A DNA stretch of 64,000 bases from Gordionus sp. m RMFG-2023 (Eukaryota; Nematomorpha; Gordioida; Chordodea; Parachordodidae): the NCBI RefSeq assembly GCF_954871325.1, contig NC_088775.1, positions 37,673,561-37,737,560 of the forward strand, given 5' to 3'. Below the pieces are notes generated by a model that saw nothing but the letters and a program-made list of their open reading frames with translations, was not told where the DNA came from and did not search any database. This document shows positions 45,961 through 57,479 of this stretch, in pieces. Positions within the stretch are counted from its first letter, which is position 1. The number at the start of each line of letters is the position of its first letter. The translations under genes were made by a program, and so were the position numbers.

Positions 45961-46628
45961 ATAAAAAATTTACCTTGACATTTAATTTGGAATAGAGATA
46001 TGGAATGAAAATATTTACGATTCAATATAGAAAAAAAAAATTAAAATAGGATGGAAAACAACACGTGATTAAATAACATAATAGGATGGGCCATGCATAT
46101 GAAGCAAAAAATACATCGTTATATGCAAATAGCACAAAATTGACAGAGCTATAACTTTGGCAAAAATTAAGATTTTTTAATCTAGTTTTTATTTTTATAT
46201 ATATTGGGAATAAAACTACTAACTCAAAAATTTTGAAAATGTCGAATGGAGCACTTCAATACTAGACCGACGATAAACTAATAAAAATATATTTCCTATT
46301 TATTCCAGACTTATTTTTTAATGTAATCTCTTCACCAATTTCTTTGTTTTTAATAAAATTAACCTCCTATCTTGTAAAAAAATATTTTATAACTATACAT
46401 AGACTAAGGAAACCCGGACAAACCAGGTCAAAAATTTATTAATCACCCCCCCCCCCCCAGGAAAATCCTGGCTATGCCTATGTCAATTACTATTAAATTT
46501 AATTTCAGTTTAAAGTCATTTCTCAATCAATTCATTTAAAGTCTAACATATATATTTAGTGATTGATAGTTTCAGTAAATGGCCAGAAAGTCGCGAATTC
46601 AGTATATTTTTCAAGCAATTATTAAAAG

Positions 46629-48666
46629 TAGTGCTGTAAAGTAACGTCATTCTAACGTCTTTACCTTTTTTGAAGAAAAGGAACTTCATTCGTTACCCTT
46701 TACTAAAGGTAACTAGTAACGGTAACGTGTTTCTTTTTTTTGAGTAACGGTAACGCAAAACGTTACTTGTTACTTTAAATTTTTTCTTAAAAAATATTTA
46801 AAAAAGAATATGTTGTGATTGCATTTTTTTATTTGCACTTATTTAAAATCTTGTGTATATAAATTTGAATATTTACGGAAAACAGTTTTTTTTTAATATA
46901 TAAAATTGAAAATTTAGAGTTCATATAAAATTTGAATATGTATATTGTTTATAATACAAGTATTATATTATAGAAAGAAAAGATATTTGGTTTATTATAA
47001 AAATATTTTGGTTTATATAAATTTTTGAATAATGATTAAAAGTTGATTATAATCAGACGAAATTTATTCTGTAATAATCGGATGATGTTAATTTTATATA
47101 AAGACACAATTTTTATAATTTAAGGGACTTTAATTTTTTTTACTTTTACTTAATTTTTTCGCATATAATTTTTAATTATTTACTTTTACTTTTTCTTAAA
47201 TTAATTTTTTTTTAAATGTTTTCCCTTTTATTAATTTATATAACTTATAATTAATTATTAGTATTTAAAAAGGATTCTAAACTATTATTTTAGTATTTAA
47301 TTATATTTTTATTTCTATTTTATATAGGTTCATAATATCCCAATCCAAATTCACCCAACTGTGACAGTAATTTACTATAAAATTACTATTATATATTTTT
47401 TATTATAAATAATTTAAGCCGAGTTTTTAATTCATATTAACCACCATTTCTTCATTTTTATTTTAATATCTAGTTGTTAAATTTTTAGTCGAGTGTTAAT
47501 TTAATTAATATTCAATCAAAATTCAAAATAAATATTAAAAATATATTATTCTATTTTATAATTCATATTAAGAATATTATATCCATAGTACTTATTTCTT
47601 CAGATGAAGATGATTTAACCCTTCCCTGGCCCCAAACATATTTTAAACCAATAAAGAAAATTAAGGGTACAATACACTTTGTAAATGTAAATTATGTCCT
47701 AACGCAAATATTTTAACCTCAATGTCCAGCAGTTCAAACTTAAAAAAGCATATGAAGGTAAAAAGATGAATTAATATATTATAATTTTTAACATTACCTT
47801 ATAACCATTAAAAGAGGTATTCTTTTGTAATTTTTTGAAAAGCTTAATCATGAAAGTAAAATATAATCAATTAAATTATACTATAGTATAGGGCTGGGAA
47901 CCAAAATTAAAAAACCCAAAATTAACAAAATATTGGTATTAATTCAAAATATTATATAGGGTTTAAACAATATCTTCTATTTCTTGTTTTAGTATTGCTA
48001 GGTTTAACTTCATGTTAATATATTTAAAGAATAAATTAGTGATTTTAAAATTGTTTAAATAAATATATAAATGGAATAAAACTATGAAGCAATATTGTTT
48101 TAGAGAACGGAACTTAGATATTTTTCCTGATTTATAATTCTGAAAAAGATAAGAAATTGAAAGATTATCTTTGGCATTCATAATTTCTATTTTTAATGTT
48201 TTTCCTGAGAAAAAGCTGAGCGAGGGATTAAAAAATGCAATTAAATTTTTAAAAGATTTATCCTCGATTATTTAAAATAATAGTTATTTTTGATAAAAAA
48301 TTTAGGAATTAATAATATTTTAAATTAAAAAATTATAGATTGTACATTCCTCAAAAATAAAAGAGATTAATGAACATGTGAATAGTAATAAAAAAATTGA
48401 AGCAAACTCATTGGCACAAACAGCTGTTGATGAATTTTATTAATTTTGTAATTAAAGAATTACAACTGTTTTCAATTGTAGAAAGCACTGCATTTATTAA
48501 TATTATCAAGAAATTGCAGCCAAATAAAAATGTGATATTTAGGCCTACCCTCGTATTAAAAATTAACAAAGCATATGACACCATGGTGGCAAAGAAATTA
48601 GAGGATTTATTGTGTATAAAAATTCTCTGTACATCTGTGGATTCGTGGTCAATCATGCGTATATAA
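46629..48666 (+). mobile_element. hAT element with GTAACG-rich left end, 3' part lost
   Basis: The left end TAGTGCTGTAAAGTAACG is followed by many GTAACGGTAACG boxes (46645-46770), a hAT-style subterminal array. A BED-finger exon, an intron and a catalytic-domain exon follow. No right terminus is visible, and coding stops after SVDSWSI near 48660. Confidence 0.65.
47590..48666 (+). pseudogene. BED-finger hAT transposase, 5' half with intron
   Basis: Exon 1 (about 47590-47757) has DEDDLTLPWPQTYFKPIKK, then in another frame CKCKLCPNANILTSMSSSSN and LKKHMK, a BED finger (C-x2-C...H). A GT donor after AAG at 47758 and an AG acceptor at 48337 define a 581-bp intron. Exon 2 reads IVHSSKIKEINEHVNSNKKI, AQTAVDEF, then after a frame change near 48430 FVIKELQLFSIVESTAFINI and KLEDLLCIKILCTSVDSWSI, leading to the first catalytic aspartate (SVDSW). 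The remainder is missing. Confidence 0.7.
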
Positions 48667-48837
48667 TATAAATCCTTATTTAGGGATGACGGTACACTGG
48701 CTACACCCAGACAACATATAATTGATTTTCTTGTTAAACAAAGGATAAATTATTATACAAAACATATTATAAATCAGTCATTTTATTTTAAATTTATTTT
48801 ACATAAATATAATAAAGTTGATTTAATTTGATTCCTT

Positions 48838-49080
48838 AAATCCCTTCATGGTGGAGGACAGAGGCACCAGCTAAGTGCAAGCTGGCGGGGAAGGAGCTTC
48901 GTTTAATTTTTGTCCTTGCATCATAAAGACGACGCATGGTATGTTACTAAAGAAAAAGAGCCGCTTATTAGAAGAAAAATTGATTTTGACATAACATAAA
49001 AACAATTGCCGTATATTCCCGCGCTCGCATGGAATGGTAATAAAGACGAAGAGTTGCTTATTAAAAAAATAATTTTAATC
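48838..49080 (+). other. Conserved unexplained module, copy B
   Basis: Matches 5236-5375: GTGGAGGACAGAGGCACCAGC, then GCAAGCTGGCGGGGAAGGAGC. Two versions of the following block occur, near 48937-48985 (WYVTKEKEPLIRRKIDF in one frame) and 49025-49075 (WNGNKDEELLIKKI), against one in copy A. A stop follows MVEDRGTS, so no single frame spans it. Shared hairpin, unlike flanks. Confidence 0.45.
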
Positions 49081-49260
49081 CATTATTGGATATTATATAA
49101 TTAATTACATTTATTTAGTTTAATAAGGCCTTTGGCAATGTAATATTTAAAGTTAACACTTTTATTTAAAGATTGGAAATCAGGATATGAAATTAGAATA
49201 ATTTCTTAATAAGCATAAATAAAAATTCGGATTTAGGGTTTTCAGTTCATTCTTATTTGT

Positions 49261-50960
49261 TTAGATTTTTTTATGATCAATTTGAGACACCAAAATAAAA
49301 AAAACCATTTATTATTTATTTAATCTATGTATATAAAATATTATACAATACAAATCAATTATAAATTCAATCATTTAAAGGAGTGCATTGAATTCCATTT
49401 TAAATAAATTTTGTGGCGAGAACAAAAATTTAAAATTATATGTAAAATAACTGCTCAAAATACATGTAACAGTAGCAATAATTTCTATTGGGTTAATTGG
49501 TTTAGGATAATTTGATCGGTATTGATTTTTAAGAACTCCGAAAAATTTTCGATCAAATTTAATTGCGGTGAATAGGATGGTAAAAATGTGATATTTGAAT
49601 AATTTTCACTAATTATCTCTGTTCAATGAATAGGAGTATATCCATTATTCGCAATAGTAAAATTGTATTTCATCGAGGTATATTTTAAATTTTATGGCAG
49701 TGAAAGCTCAATCTATAATTTTGAATTTTTTCAATCCATTTATTCCTATTGTGCATAGAACTGATATATTTTTCCCTTGGAGGGGAGTAACTTAACAGAT
49801 GACCTTTTCCCAATGATGCCCACCCATAGTGCGAAATAATATGGGTATTAAACCCTGTCTCGACCAGGAAGAATACATTTTAAAAAGAAATATGTTCACC
49901 TTCACAATATTTCTTTCGAATTTGAATTACATCTGGAGCGTTTCTCCTATCGAGTTCTTCCTGTGTCTCGCCCAGGAAGAATACATTTTCAAAAGAAATA
50001 TTTTTCATCTTGACACAATATTCCTTTCGAATTTGAATTACATTTGGAGCGTTTCTCCTATCGAGTTCTTTTCCAGCTCCAACCCATTGATTTAATGCAT
50101 TTTGATATAGCCGACTAGCTAAATCAAAATGGTGGCGATAAGTGTTCTATTATGTTTTTGATGGTATGCCGTTATTATTAACAAACAATTCAGATGTATT
50201 CGATTGAAGTTCTATGTTGTCTTTTTTCTTCCTGCCTAGTTGTTTTATTATATAATCAGATAAAGGGTCGTTGTAATATTCAGGGAAAGTTTCCCGCTTG
50301 AAACGATAAACTGAATCATTGTATAAATTTAGATCATGAGCAATTGTTTTTGCATTGAGCTGATCATTAATATGTTTGCTCCGCCATATTTTAACCAATT
50401 CCATTTTTTTATCGCTCCAATTACCATTTTTTCTCCGCAAACGAATAGGATCAAAATTTGGTTGCTTGTAAATGTTAAAATAGGTTTGTAATGTCAGTTA
50501 GACATCTAAGGGAATTTGATGGGATAGGTGAATAACTTTGGTATCTATTTGTTATTTCAGATAACCCCCCCCCCCCCCCCGTAGAGAATTAGAAGTTTCA
50601 TTAGATATATCTAAAATTATATATATAAAGTAAATAATCGAATATTATATTAATAAACCTGAAACTGGAGAGAGATTCTAAATACTAGCTATAGTAAAAT
50701 TTGACATTTAAAAAAAAAATGAAAATATAGTTTTTAATCGGAAAAAAATTATTATAAATGTAAAATTGTCTCAAATTTAAAAAAGAATTATTAAAAGTTT
50801 TAATTTTAGTTGTAAAAAAATTACCGATTTTAAAAGTAATGTTTTTCTCAACATTTACCTTCAAGTTTTTTTAAAAAAGGATGTTTTTCTCAACAAGTTT
50901 TTACAATAATTACGGAAAATAAAATAATTATATTGTAATGTTTTTAAACATATGAAATAT
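49261..50960 (-). pseudogene. Tc1/mariner transposase, left (reverse) copy
   Basis: The - strand frame 50150-50440 gives the N-terminal helix-turn-helix part: NGNWSDKKMELVKIWRSKHI, AKTIAHDLNLYNDSVYRFKR. Further 3' pieces correspond to RKEYC...NISFENV, and near 49560-49700 to the second and third catalytic segments of the right copy. A 111-bp (37-codon) tandem duplication spans 49858-50079. Its outer terminus is not recognisable. Confidence 0.7.
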
Positions 50961-51479
50961 TTTTACCGTAATAATATGATTTATTGTAACAAATTTCCAT
51001 AAAGTGAAAAAACATTCTTATATAGTTAAATAACTTTCCATAATTATTTTAAAAACTTGAGAAAACATATCCTTTTTTTTAAAAATAAATTTTAAAAACT
51101 TGAAAGAAAATGTTGAGAACCTCATTATTATTTTTAAAAACTTCCGGAAATTCAACTTAAATTAAAACTTCTAATGATCCTTTTTTAAATTTGCGACAAT
51201 TTTAATTTTAAACTTCTAATAATTTTTTTTCCGATTAAAAACTATATTTCTATTTTTTTTTAAATGTCAAATTTTACTATTGCTAGTATTTTTGAATCTA
51301 TCTCCAGTTTCAGGTTAGTTAATTTAATATTCGATTATTTACTAACTTTATATACATAATTTTAGATACACCTAATGAAACTTCATATTCTCTCGGGTGG
51401 TTATCTGAAATAACAAATAGATACCAAAGATATTCACCTATCCAATCAAATTCCTATTCGAATATTCAAGAGCAACCAA

Positions 51480-52590
51480 ATTTTGATTCTTATTCGTTTG
51501 AGGAAAAAAATGGTAATTGGAGAGATGAAAAAATGAAATTGGCTAAAATATGGTTGAGCAAATCAATTTCAGCCCAATGCAAAGACGCCCATGATTAAAA
51601 TTTATCTATTGGTTCAGTTTATCGTTGGGTAACTTTCCCTGACGACGACTCTTTATAAAACAACGAAGTCGGAAGAAGAAAAAAAACACAGAACTTCAAT
51701 CGAATATGCTGAATTGTTTGTAATAATAATGGCTATGCTATTGAAAACATAATAGAATATTTACCGCCACATCTGAGTAAGTCATCTATATCAAAATGTA
51801 TTAAATTCAGTTGGAGCCGGAAAAGGGTTGGAAAATAATACGATAAGAGAAACGCTCCAGATTTAATTCAAATTCGAAAGGAATATTGTGACAAGATGAA
51901 AAATATTTCTTTTGAAAATGTATACCTATATAATTTCGTACTAAGTTTCCCTTGGGAAAAAGGCCATCTGTGTTACCTCCCTTCAAAGGAAATATCAGTC
52001 CCATGCACAAGGAATAAGTTGATTGAAAAAATTCACAATTATAGATGGGGCTTTCACTACCAAAAAATTTAAAACATACCTCAATGAATTATATACATTT
52101 TTACCATAGAATTCATTGCTTATAATGAATAATGCTCCTATTCATCGAGCGAGGATAATTAGTGAAAATTATCCAAATTAGTGTTGTTAAACGGCTCGTT
52201 TTGAGCAGATTTTTAAAAACGGCTAACACAATATTTTAGCCAGATAAATATTGCCTAAGCCTCAAGATTTCGACAATATGTATTGATCTTTGTTCCTTCT
52301 ATGAGCAAAATCTTCAGGCTTGGGTAATATTTGTCTGGATGAAGTATTAAGTTAGCCGTTAAACAACACTAATCCAAATATCATATTTTTACCACTCTAT
52401 TGGCCACAATTAAATCGAATCGAAATTTTTTTCGGAGTTTATAAAAATCAATACCGATCGAATTCTCCTAAACCAATTAACCAAATAGAAGTTATTGCTA
52501 CTGCTACGAATATTTTGAACAATTATTTTATATACAATTTTTCAAATTTTTATTCTCACACCACAAAGTTAATTGAAGATGGAAATTGAT
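51480..52590 (+). pseudogene. Tc1/mariner transposase, right copy
   Basis: Parts seen in several frames: an HTH region NGNWRDEKMKLAKIWLSKSI near 51510, RKEYCDKMKNISFENVYLY near 51870, then TIDGAFTTKKFKTYLNEL near 52030 and LLIMNNAPIHRARIISENYP near 52115 (second catalytic D replaced by N in the local reading), then after the MITE FLPLYWPQLNRIEIFFGVYK near 52390 with the third acidic residue. The arrangement is DDE/DDD of the Tc1/mariner type. Multiple stops. Confidence 0.75.
52179..52371. mobile_element. ~190-bp palindromic MITE, copy 1, 8-bp TSD
   Basis: Ends TAGTGTTGTTAAACGGC and GCCGTTAAACAACACTA are perfect inverts and the whole element folds back. ATCCAAAT flanks both sides exactly (52171-52178 and 52372-52379). 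It sits inside the mariner transposase coding sequence. The 58403-58591 element shares its core TAAGCCTC-AGATTT-GACAAT. Confidence 0.93.
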
Positions 52591-52816
52591 GCATTCTTTT
52601 AAATGATTGAATTTATATTTGATTTGTATTGTATAATATTTTATTTACATATAATAAATAATGTGTTTTTTTTTATTTTGGTGTCTCGAATTGATCATAA
52701 TAAAATCTAAATTATTAAAAAAATTATATCAAAATGTTTTTACAATAATTATGGGAAGTTATTTAACTATCACATAATGGAAATGTGTTACAACAAATCA
52801 TATTATTACTGTATAT

Positions 52817-53775
52817 ATCTACTATTTATTTTTAATAAAATATATTGTACTCAAATATATTGACAATATTGCAAATTTGATTTAAAACAGATAAAATATT
52901 ATAATAATCTGACAATAAAAAATATGTCAATAATCTAATAATAAAAAATAAGTAATTAATAATCTGATAATAAAAAATATGTTATCAAGTTATAAACAAA
53001 ATTAAAATTATATTATTAATTTAATTCATAATTCTAAGCCAATTTTTATGGCAAAAAGTTTTTCTTATATTTTCTTTCTTATACGACATGCAATTTTTTG
53101 ACAACAAATTAGTTCCAACTAAAAAAAGCCTTTCACAAGCAGTTGATCTTCCTTGTATAGATAGGTAATCCCTAAGTGTGAATAAAATTTTATAATGATT
53201 AATAAGAGGGGATGTTGTTTTCCCTTTACATTTTATAATGCTTTTGCAATATTGCAAGCAACCTTTTCATAGTCTTTAGTGATTTAATATTGATCGCACA
53301 TAATCGCTCTTTTTGTGAAAAAATTTTGTCAACTTCAACATCAAGCATAACTATTTCATTAGAAGCAATATCTTCTAACATAATTAGGCTACTAACAATA
53401 ATTTATTGTAACATGTATTATATTTTTATATACCTTTGGTTTGTGTAATTTTTTAATATAATTTATTATGAGATTCAAAAAATAAACTTCTCGTGAGATT
53501 TAAAATACGGCAAATAAGAATTTAAATATTGCTTTAACTTTCACTTCAGAGATTTTTTAAATTTGTGCTAGTCTTTTATAACCACATCACCTGTCAGATT
53601 GGTAGGTCATCAAATATAAATGACAAACGTTAGATTTTATAAAAGCAATTTATTAAATGTTCCGAATAATTCGTTTTATTCGAATCGAATAAATAATTAT
53701 TCGTATTAGGATAAAACAAATAGTTTATTATTCATATTCATAATTATTCAATTCAATTTTTTTTGAATAGGCCTA
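52817..53775 (-). mobile_element. hAT copy, TAGGCCTATTC family, deletion derivative 1
   Basis: The right end is GAATAGGCCTA, inverse of the left end of the 54642 element. CTGTATAT occurs on both sides (52809-52816 and 53776-53783), though the left terminus has lost its first ~50 bp. On the - strand 53021-53257 reads YCKSIIKCKGKTTSPLINHY (BED finger) joined to RDYLSIQGRSTACERLFLVG (dimer core), so almost the whole catalytic part is deleted. Confidence 0.78.
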
Positions 53776-54641
53776 CTGTATATTATCTTTTATAATTATA
53801 AAAATAAAATTGTCTTTCTTTTCGTGATACAAAATACAAAAGAAAACTCACCACTAAACTAAGTCAATAAAATTAAAACACAAGAATGTCCATATAAATT
53901 AATGATTCTTCTTAAATCAATTTTAAAAAATATCCAATAACTTATGCTAGGAAAATAAATAAATTTGGATTAGTGATATTGAAGAAAAAATTACTCCTGC
54001 ACATAGGCGTAGGGGGGTGGGGGGGGGAGAATACTGGAGGCTTCGCCCCCAGACCCCATTTAGGCGGGCCTTCGGCCCGCTTTTGCCCGGGCTTCGGCCG
54101 GGTTACCTTAGTCTATATATAGTCATAAAATATTTTTACAAGATAGGTTAATTTTAATAAAAAAAATAAACCTAAAACAAATATGATATATATTTTTAAT
54201 AGTTTATATATAATATAATAAATTACTTGTATATACATTAATATAAAAGCATGGTAATAATTTATTCCAAACAAGTATAAGAAATTTATTTATAAAAAGT
54301 AGACATATAGTTTATATTCCTATATTATATAGAATTAGTTACAAAATACTAAGTAAAATTCCACTTTTTCAGATATATTTGACAGTTAGAATATATTACA
54401 GTTAATATTTTAACAAATTTTACTAATCAATATTTTAACAAATTTTACTAATAAATGCTCTTGATAATAAATATAGCAACAAATCCCACAATGTCTTTAA
54501 AATATATTTTCTGATGTCCTTATCAATATTTTATATAAAATATATAATTCGCTATATTGGTAAAAATTTGATTGTCATATGATAATTGATAAAATTAGAT
54601 ATACTGTAAATCTACTACATATAATATTCTACTGTTTGTAT

Positions 54642-56342
54642 TAGGCCTATTCAAAAATAATTCGAATCGATTAATTCAAATCTAATCGAATAATTACGAA
54701 TACCAATAATAAATTATTTGTTTTATCTGAATACGAATAATCATTTATTCGATTTGAATAAAACGAATTATTCGAATAAAACGAATTATCCGTAATATTT
54801 AATAAATTCTTTAATAAATCTAGCATTCGTCATTTCTATTTGTTGACCTGCCAATCTGACAGGTGATGTGTTTATAAAAATTTTAGCACAAATTTAAATT
54901 TAAATTTTTATTTGCCACATTTTTTGAATCTCACGAAAAGTTTATTTTTTGAATCTCATAATAAATTATATTAAAAATTAAACAAACAAGAGGTATATAA
55001 AAATATATTACATCTCTAACAATAATTATTGTTAGCTAACCTAATTATGTTAGAGGAGAATGCTTCTGATGAAATTATGCTAAGATGAGAAAATTTCCTC
55101 ACAAAAGAGAGCAATCATATGGGATCAATATCAAATCCTTAAAGACGGTGAAAAGGCTGCTTGCAATCATTGCAAGAGTATTATAAAATGTAAAGACAAA
55201 ACAACCTCTCCTCTTATTAATCATTATAATAGTTTTCATTCACATCTTAGTAAAAAAAAATTGACATTTTTTTAAAGTCTACATCAAATTCTTTAAAAAA
55301 TTAATTTTAAGGATAATTTATTAAATATTGATAAATAATAATATACCTTTTAAAATTATTAATTCAAATGATTTTAAAAATTTTATAAGTGATCTTGATT
55401 GTTCTGTAAAATCAATATGCTCCAATACTCTTAAATTGCACATGTATAATATATTTGCAGAAAAAGAACAGTTGGTAAAGGAAAAATATATAAAATTAAA
55501 AGTCAGATTAATTTTTCATCTGACATTTGGACTAGCAACACAGGTTCCTTTTTTAGGGCTAACAGCCCATTTTATTGATAATAATTTTAAAATAAATAAC
55601 ATAATTTTGGATGTCAGTCCAATAAATGAAACACATTCAGGTGAAAATATATTTAAAGCCTTTGTTAAAATAATTAAAATTTCTAATTTAGAGAATAAAA
55701 ATTTTTATATAACTTTAGATAATGCAACTAATAATAAAACATTTTCATTAAAATATCCATTAATAAAAATAGGGCACATCCGATGCTTTGCCCATGTAAT
55801 TAATTTAATATCCAAAGAAATTTTAAAAATTTTAGATCCTTCAATTCTAAAACTAAGAAACATTATTAGAATGATTCGTATGTGGTGGAAGGCAAATGCA
55901 TATCGGATCCCCATGCTCTCGAAAATGGCAAGGAATTATTTATCTATACAAGGAACATCAACTGCTTGTGAAAGGTTTTTCTCAGTTGGAACTAATTTAT
56001 TGTCAAAAAACCGCATGTCATATAAGGAAGAAAATGAAAGAAGAACTCTATGTCTTAAAAATTGGCTTAAATTATAAATTAAATTAATAATAAACATTTT
56101 AATTTTGTTTATAACTTGATTATATATTATTTATTATCAGATTATTGATTACATATTATTATAAATTTTTCTGTTTAAAATCAAATTTGTAATAAAAAAA
56201 TTTGTCAATATATTTGAGTATGATTTATTTTATTAAAAAAATTAATTCGAATAATTCAAATCGAATACATATAGTAGATTTTATTATTCGTACGAATTCA
56301 AATAGTAAACTATTCGATTCGAATTCGTTTTTGAAAGGCCTA
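54642..56342 (+). mobile_element. hAT element, TAGGCCTATTC family, perfect TSD
   Basis: Ends TAGGCCTATTCAAAAATAA and TTTTTGAAAGGCCTA are inverted, with many ATTCGAAT/GAATTCGA boxes in both arms (54655-54800, 56230-56330). GTTTGTAT flanks both sides (54634-54641 and 56343-56350). 1.70 kb. Sits inside copy 3 of the non-autonomous hAT. Confidence 0.93.
55095..56077 (+). pseudogene. hAT transposase with internal deletion but open 249-codon frame
   Basis: Upstream of the long frame, 55095-55265 codes a BED finger: KRAIIWDQYQILKDGEKAAC, NHCKSII, then PLINHYNSFHSH. The frame 55328-56077 has HLTFGLATQVPFLGLTAHFI, YITLDNATNNKT (second catalytic D), IRCFAHVINLISKEIL, then jumps at MIRMWWKANAYRIPMLSKMA to RNYLSIQGTSTACERFFSVG (dimer core) and LLSKNRMSYKEENERRTLCL. 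About 200-250 residues normally between LNLISK and WW are missing in frame. A frame break separates finger and long frame. Probably inactive, yet well preserved. Confidence 0.8.
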
Positions 56343-56889
56343 GTTTGTATTGTGCTATAATTTTTTTATTTAAATTATGATTTAATTTTATCAATAATTT
56401 TATAATTATATTTTACTTTTATTAAGATAAATAATTTAAATTACTCACTTCATAAAAAATTATATTTGATATATTATATTATTTAGTAATTTTATGGATC
56501 TATTATTAATAATTATAATGCATTTCAATCTTTAGCTTATATTCCATTTCTTAAAAAACATTTTTGGTTCACTTTATATATATAAATGCTTTTTTCCAAG
56601 AATGTATAAATTATGATGAATAGTTTTATAATGTCACCTTTTATATTCTCTTTCAAATAATTTTTAAGATATATGCGTATATTTTTGAGGGTCAGGGAGT
56701 GGGGGGAGGACTAAGGGGGATATTTTTCATTAGCTTAAAATGATATTCACGAAAAGTGATAAATTTCTAAAGGGATGGATTACTACCTTAAAGGGCAATA
56801 TGCAAATAAGTTAATCGGTGCATTTTCTGGCAATTCTAGTAATTAAAAATATTATACTAAATTATATTGTTTTGTCTATTTCGTTATCT

Positions 56890-57340
56890 TATCTGATATG
56901 AAATATTTAGAAAAGTTATTTGGCCGATACCCTCATATTAATTACAGGGAAGAATTTAAACGATTTTGTTTCAGACTAAAGCTCAATGTGGATCTCGCAA
57001 TAAATGATAATGAGAGTAATAAGAGCCTCCGTGACTTGAAAGAGTTCCGAAGATGTATTTTCACAATTTTGTATAGTACTGCCGAACGGTGAAGCGCTGC
57101 TTTGATTATATGAATGTTTGTTTAAAAGGTTTGAGTGCAAGCCTTATGATATAAAAAACATATTTATAGTTTAATGATGATCAGCTCTTCTCAGTCATCA
57201 ATGAAATTCTTCTCCATATATTAAAAAGTGGCGGATTAGTCATAGGTCTGCTCATGATAGATATAAATTATGGAAATATTCGGTTAAAGTTATTAAAAAT
57301 ATTAAAGAAGCGCTATGGCGAATATTTTAGTCATTCTTTT
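56890..57340 (+). pseudogene. KIAA1586-like hAT C-terminal scrap
   Basis: The frame 56898-57092 reads MKYLEKLFGRYPHINYREEF then SLRDLKEFRRCIFTILYSTA ER, resembling the segment that ends STAECERGFS in this family. Decayed text to 57300 fits the rest of the dimer domain. Upstream and downstream ends unknown. Related to the family inside 17487-23280. Confidence 0.5.
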
Positions 57341-57479
57341 ATATAATAAATAACTCATAATTTTATTAAATAACTATGTTTTTCATCTTTTTTTTTGAAC
57401 GATCCAGTTCCAAGAAAATAATCTCGCCTCAAAAACTACAAAAAAAATATCCTTCTCTCTATTTTGCCTATTTTAGCGT

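Larger units (their letters stand above)
43467..46272 (-). mobile_element. DNA transposon with 4-bp TSD, Sola-like candidate
   Basis: Ends CGTCGGCCTAGAATTG and its imperfect inverse, reading CGTCGGTCTAGTATTG, bound 2,806 bp. ATAA flanks both sides (43463-43466 and 46273-46276). A 4-bp duplication excludes hAT, Tc1 and MULE, and is the size described for Sola superfamily elements. A nearly full transposase is on the - strand and a five-unit tandem repeat lies upstream of it. It interrupts a non-autonomous hAT, so it is younger. Confidence 0.82.
43405..46482. mobile_element. Non-autonomous hAT, same family, copy 2, split by a Sola-like element
   Basis: Left remnant 43405-43466 matches 43141-43197 of copy 1. 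The right remnant 46277-46482 matches 43200-43339 and ends in a C run then GGCTATGCCTATG. The 43467-46272 transposon lies between. The left terminus is lost. Confidence 0.75.
49261..52710. repeat. Large inverted repeat of two head-to-head mariner copies
   Basis: The arms 49261-50960 and 51010-52710 are reverse complements about a centre near 50985. Examples: AGATTTTTTTATGATCAATT at 49263 against its inverse near 52690, and GATAGGTGAATAACTTTGGT at 50524 against its inverse near 51425. Arms differ by substitutions, by a 193-bp MITE in the right arm, a 111-bp duplication in the left and an 18-bp C run at 50563-50580 replacing CTCGGG. Confidence 0.9.
50966..52811 (+). mobile_element. Tc1/mariner element, right copy, TA target
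   Basis: CCGTAATAATATGATTTATT at the left matches the inverse of the right end, CATATTATTACTG, with ~90-bp TIRs (50966-51060 and 52722-52811). Both sides abut TA (50964-50965 and 52812-52813), the mariner target. Transposase is on the + strand. A 193-bp MITE lies inside. Confidence 0.82.
54002..56783. mobile_element. Non-autonomous hAT, CATAGGCGTA family, copy 3 (reversed), split
   Basis: CATAGGCGTAGG starts after TCCTGCA, then a G run, three GC hairpins (54037-54105) and sequence that is the reverse complement of 42253-43339. The match resumes at 56351 and runs to the CTAAAGGG near 56783, where the other end is eroded. The 54642-56342 hAT with its duplication lies within. Confidence 0.8.

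Noticed and set aside
47963-48181. 72-codon reverse frame
   Set aside because: Lies in the intron of a hAT gene, very AT-rich, no recognisable family.
49829-50095. 88-codon forward frame with internal duplication
   Set aside because: Antisense of the mariner transposase; the apparent repeat is the 111-bp duplication of that gene.
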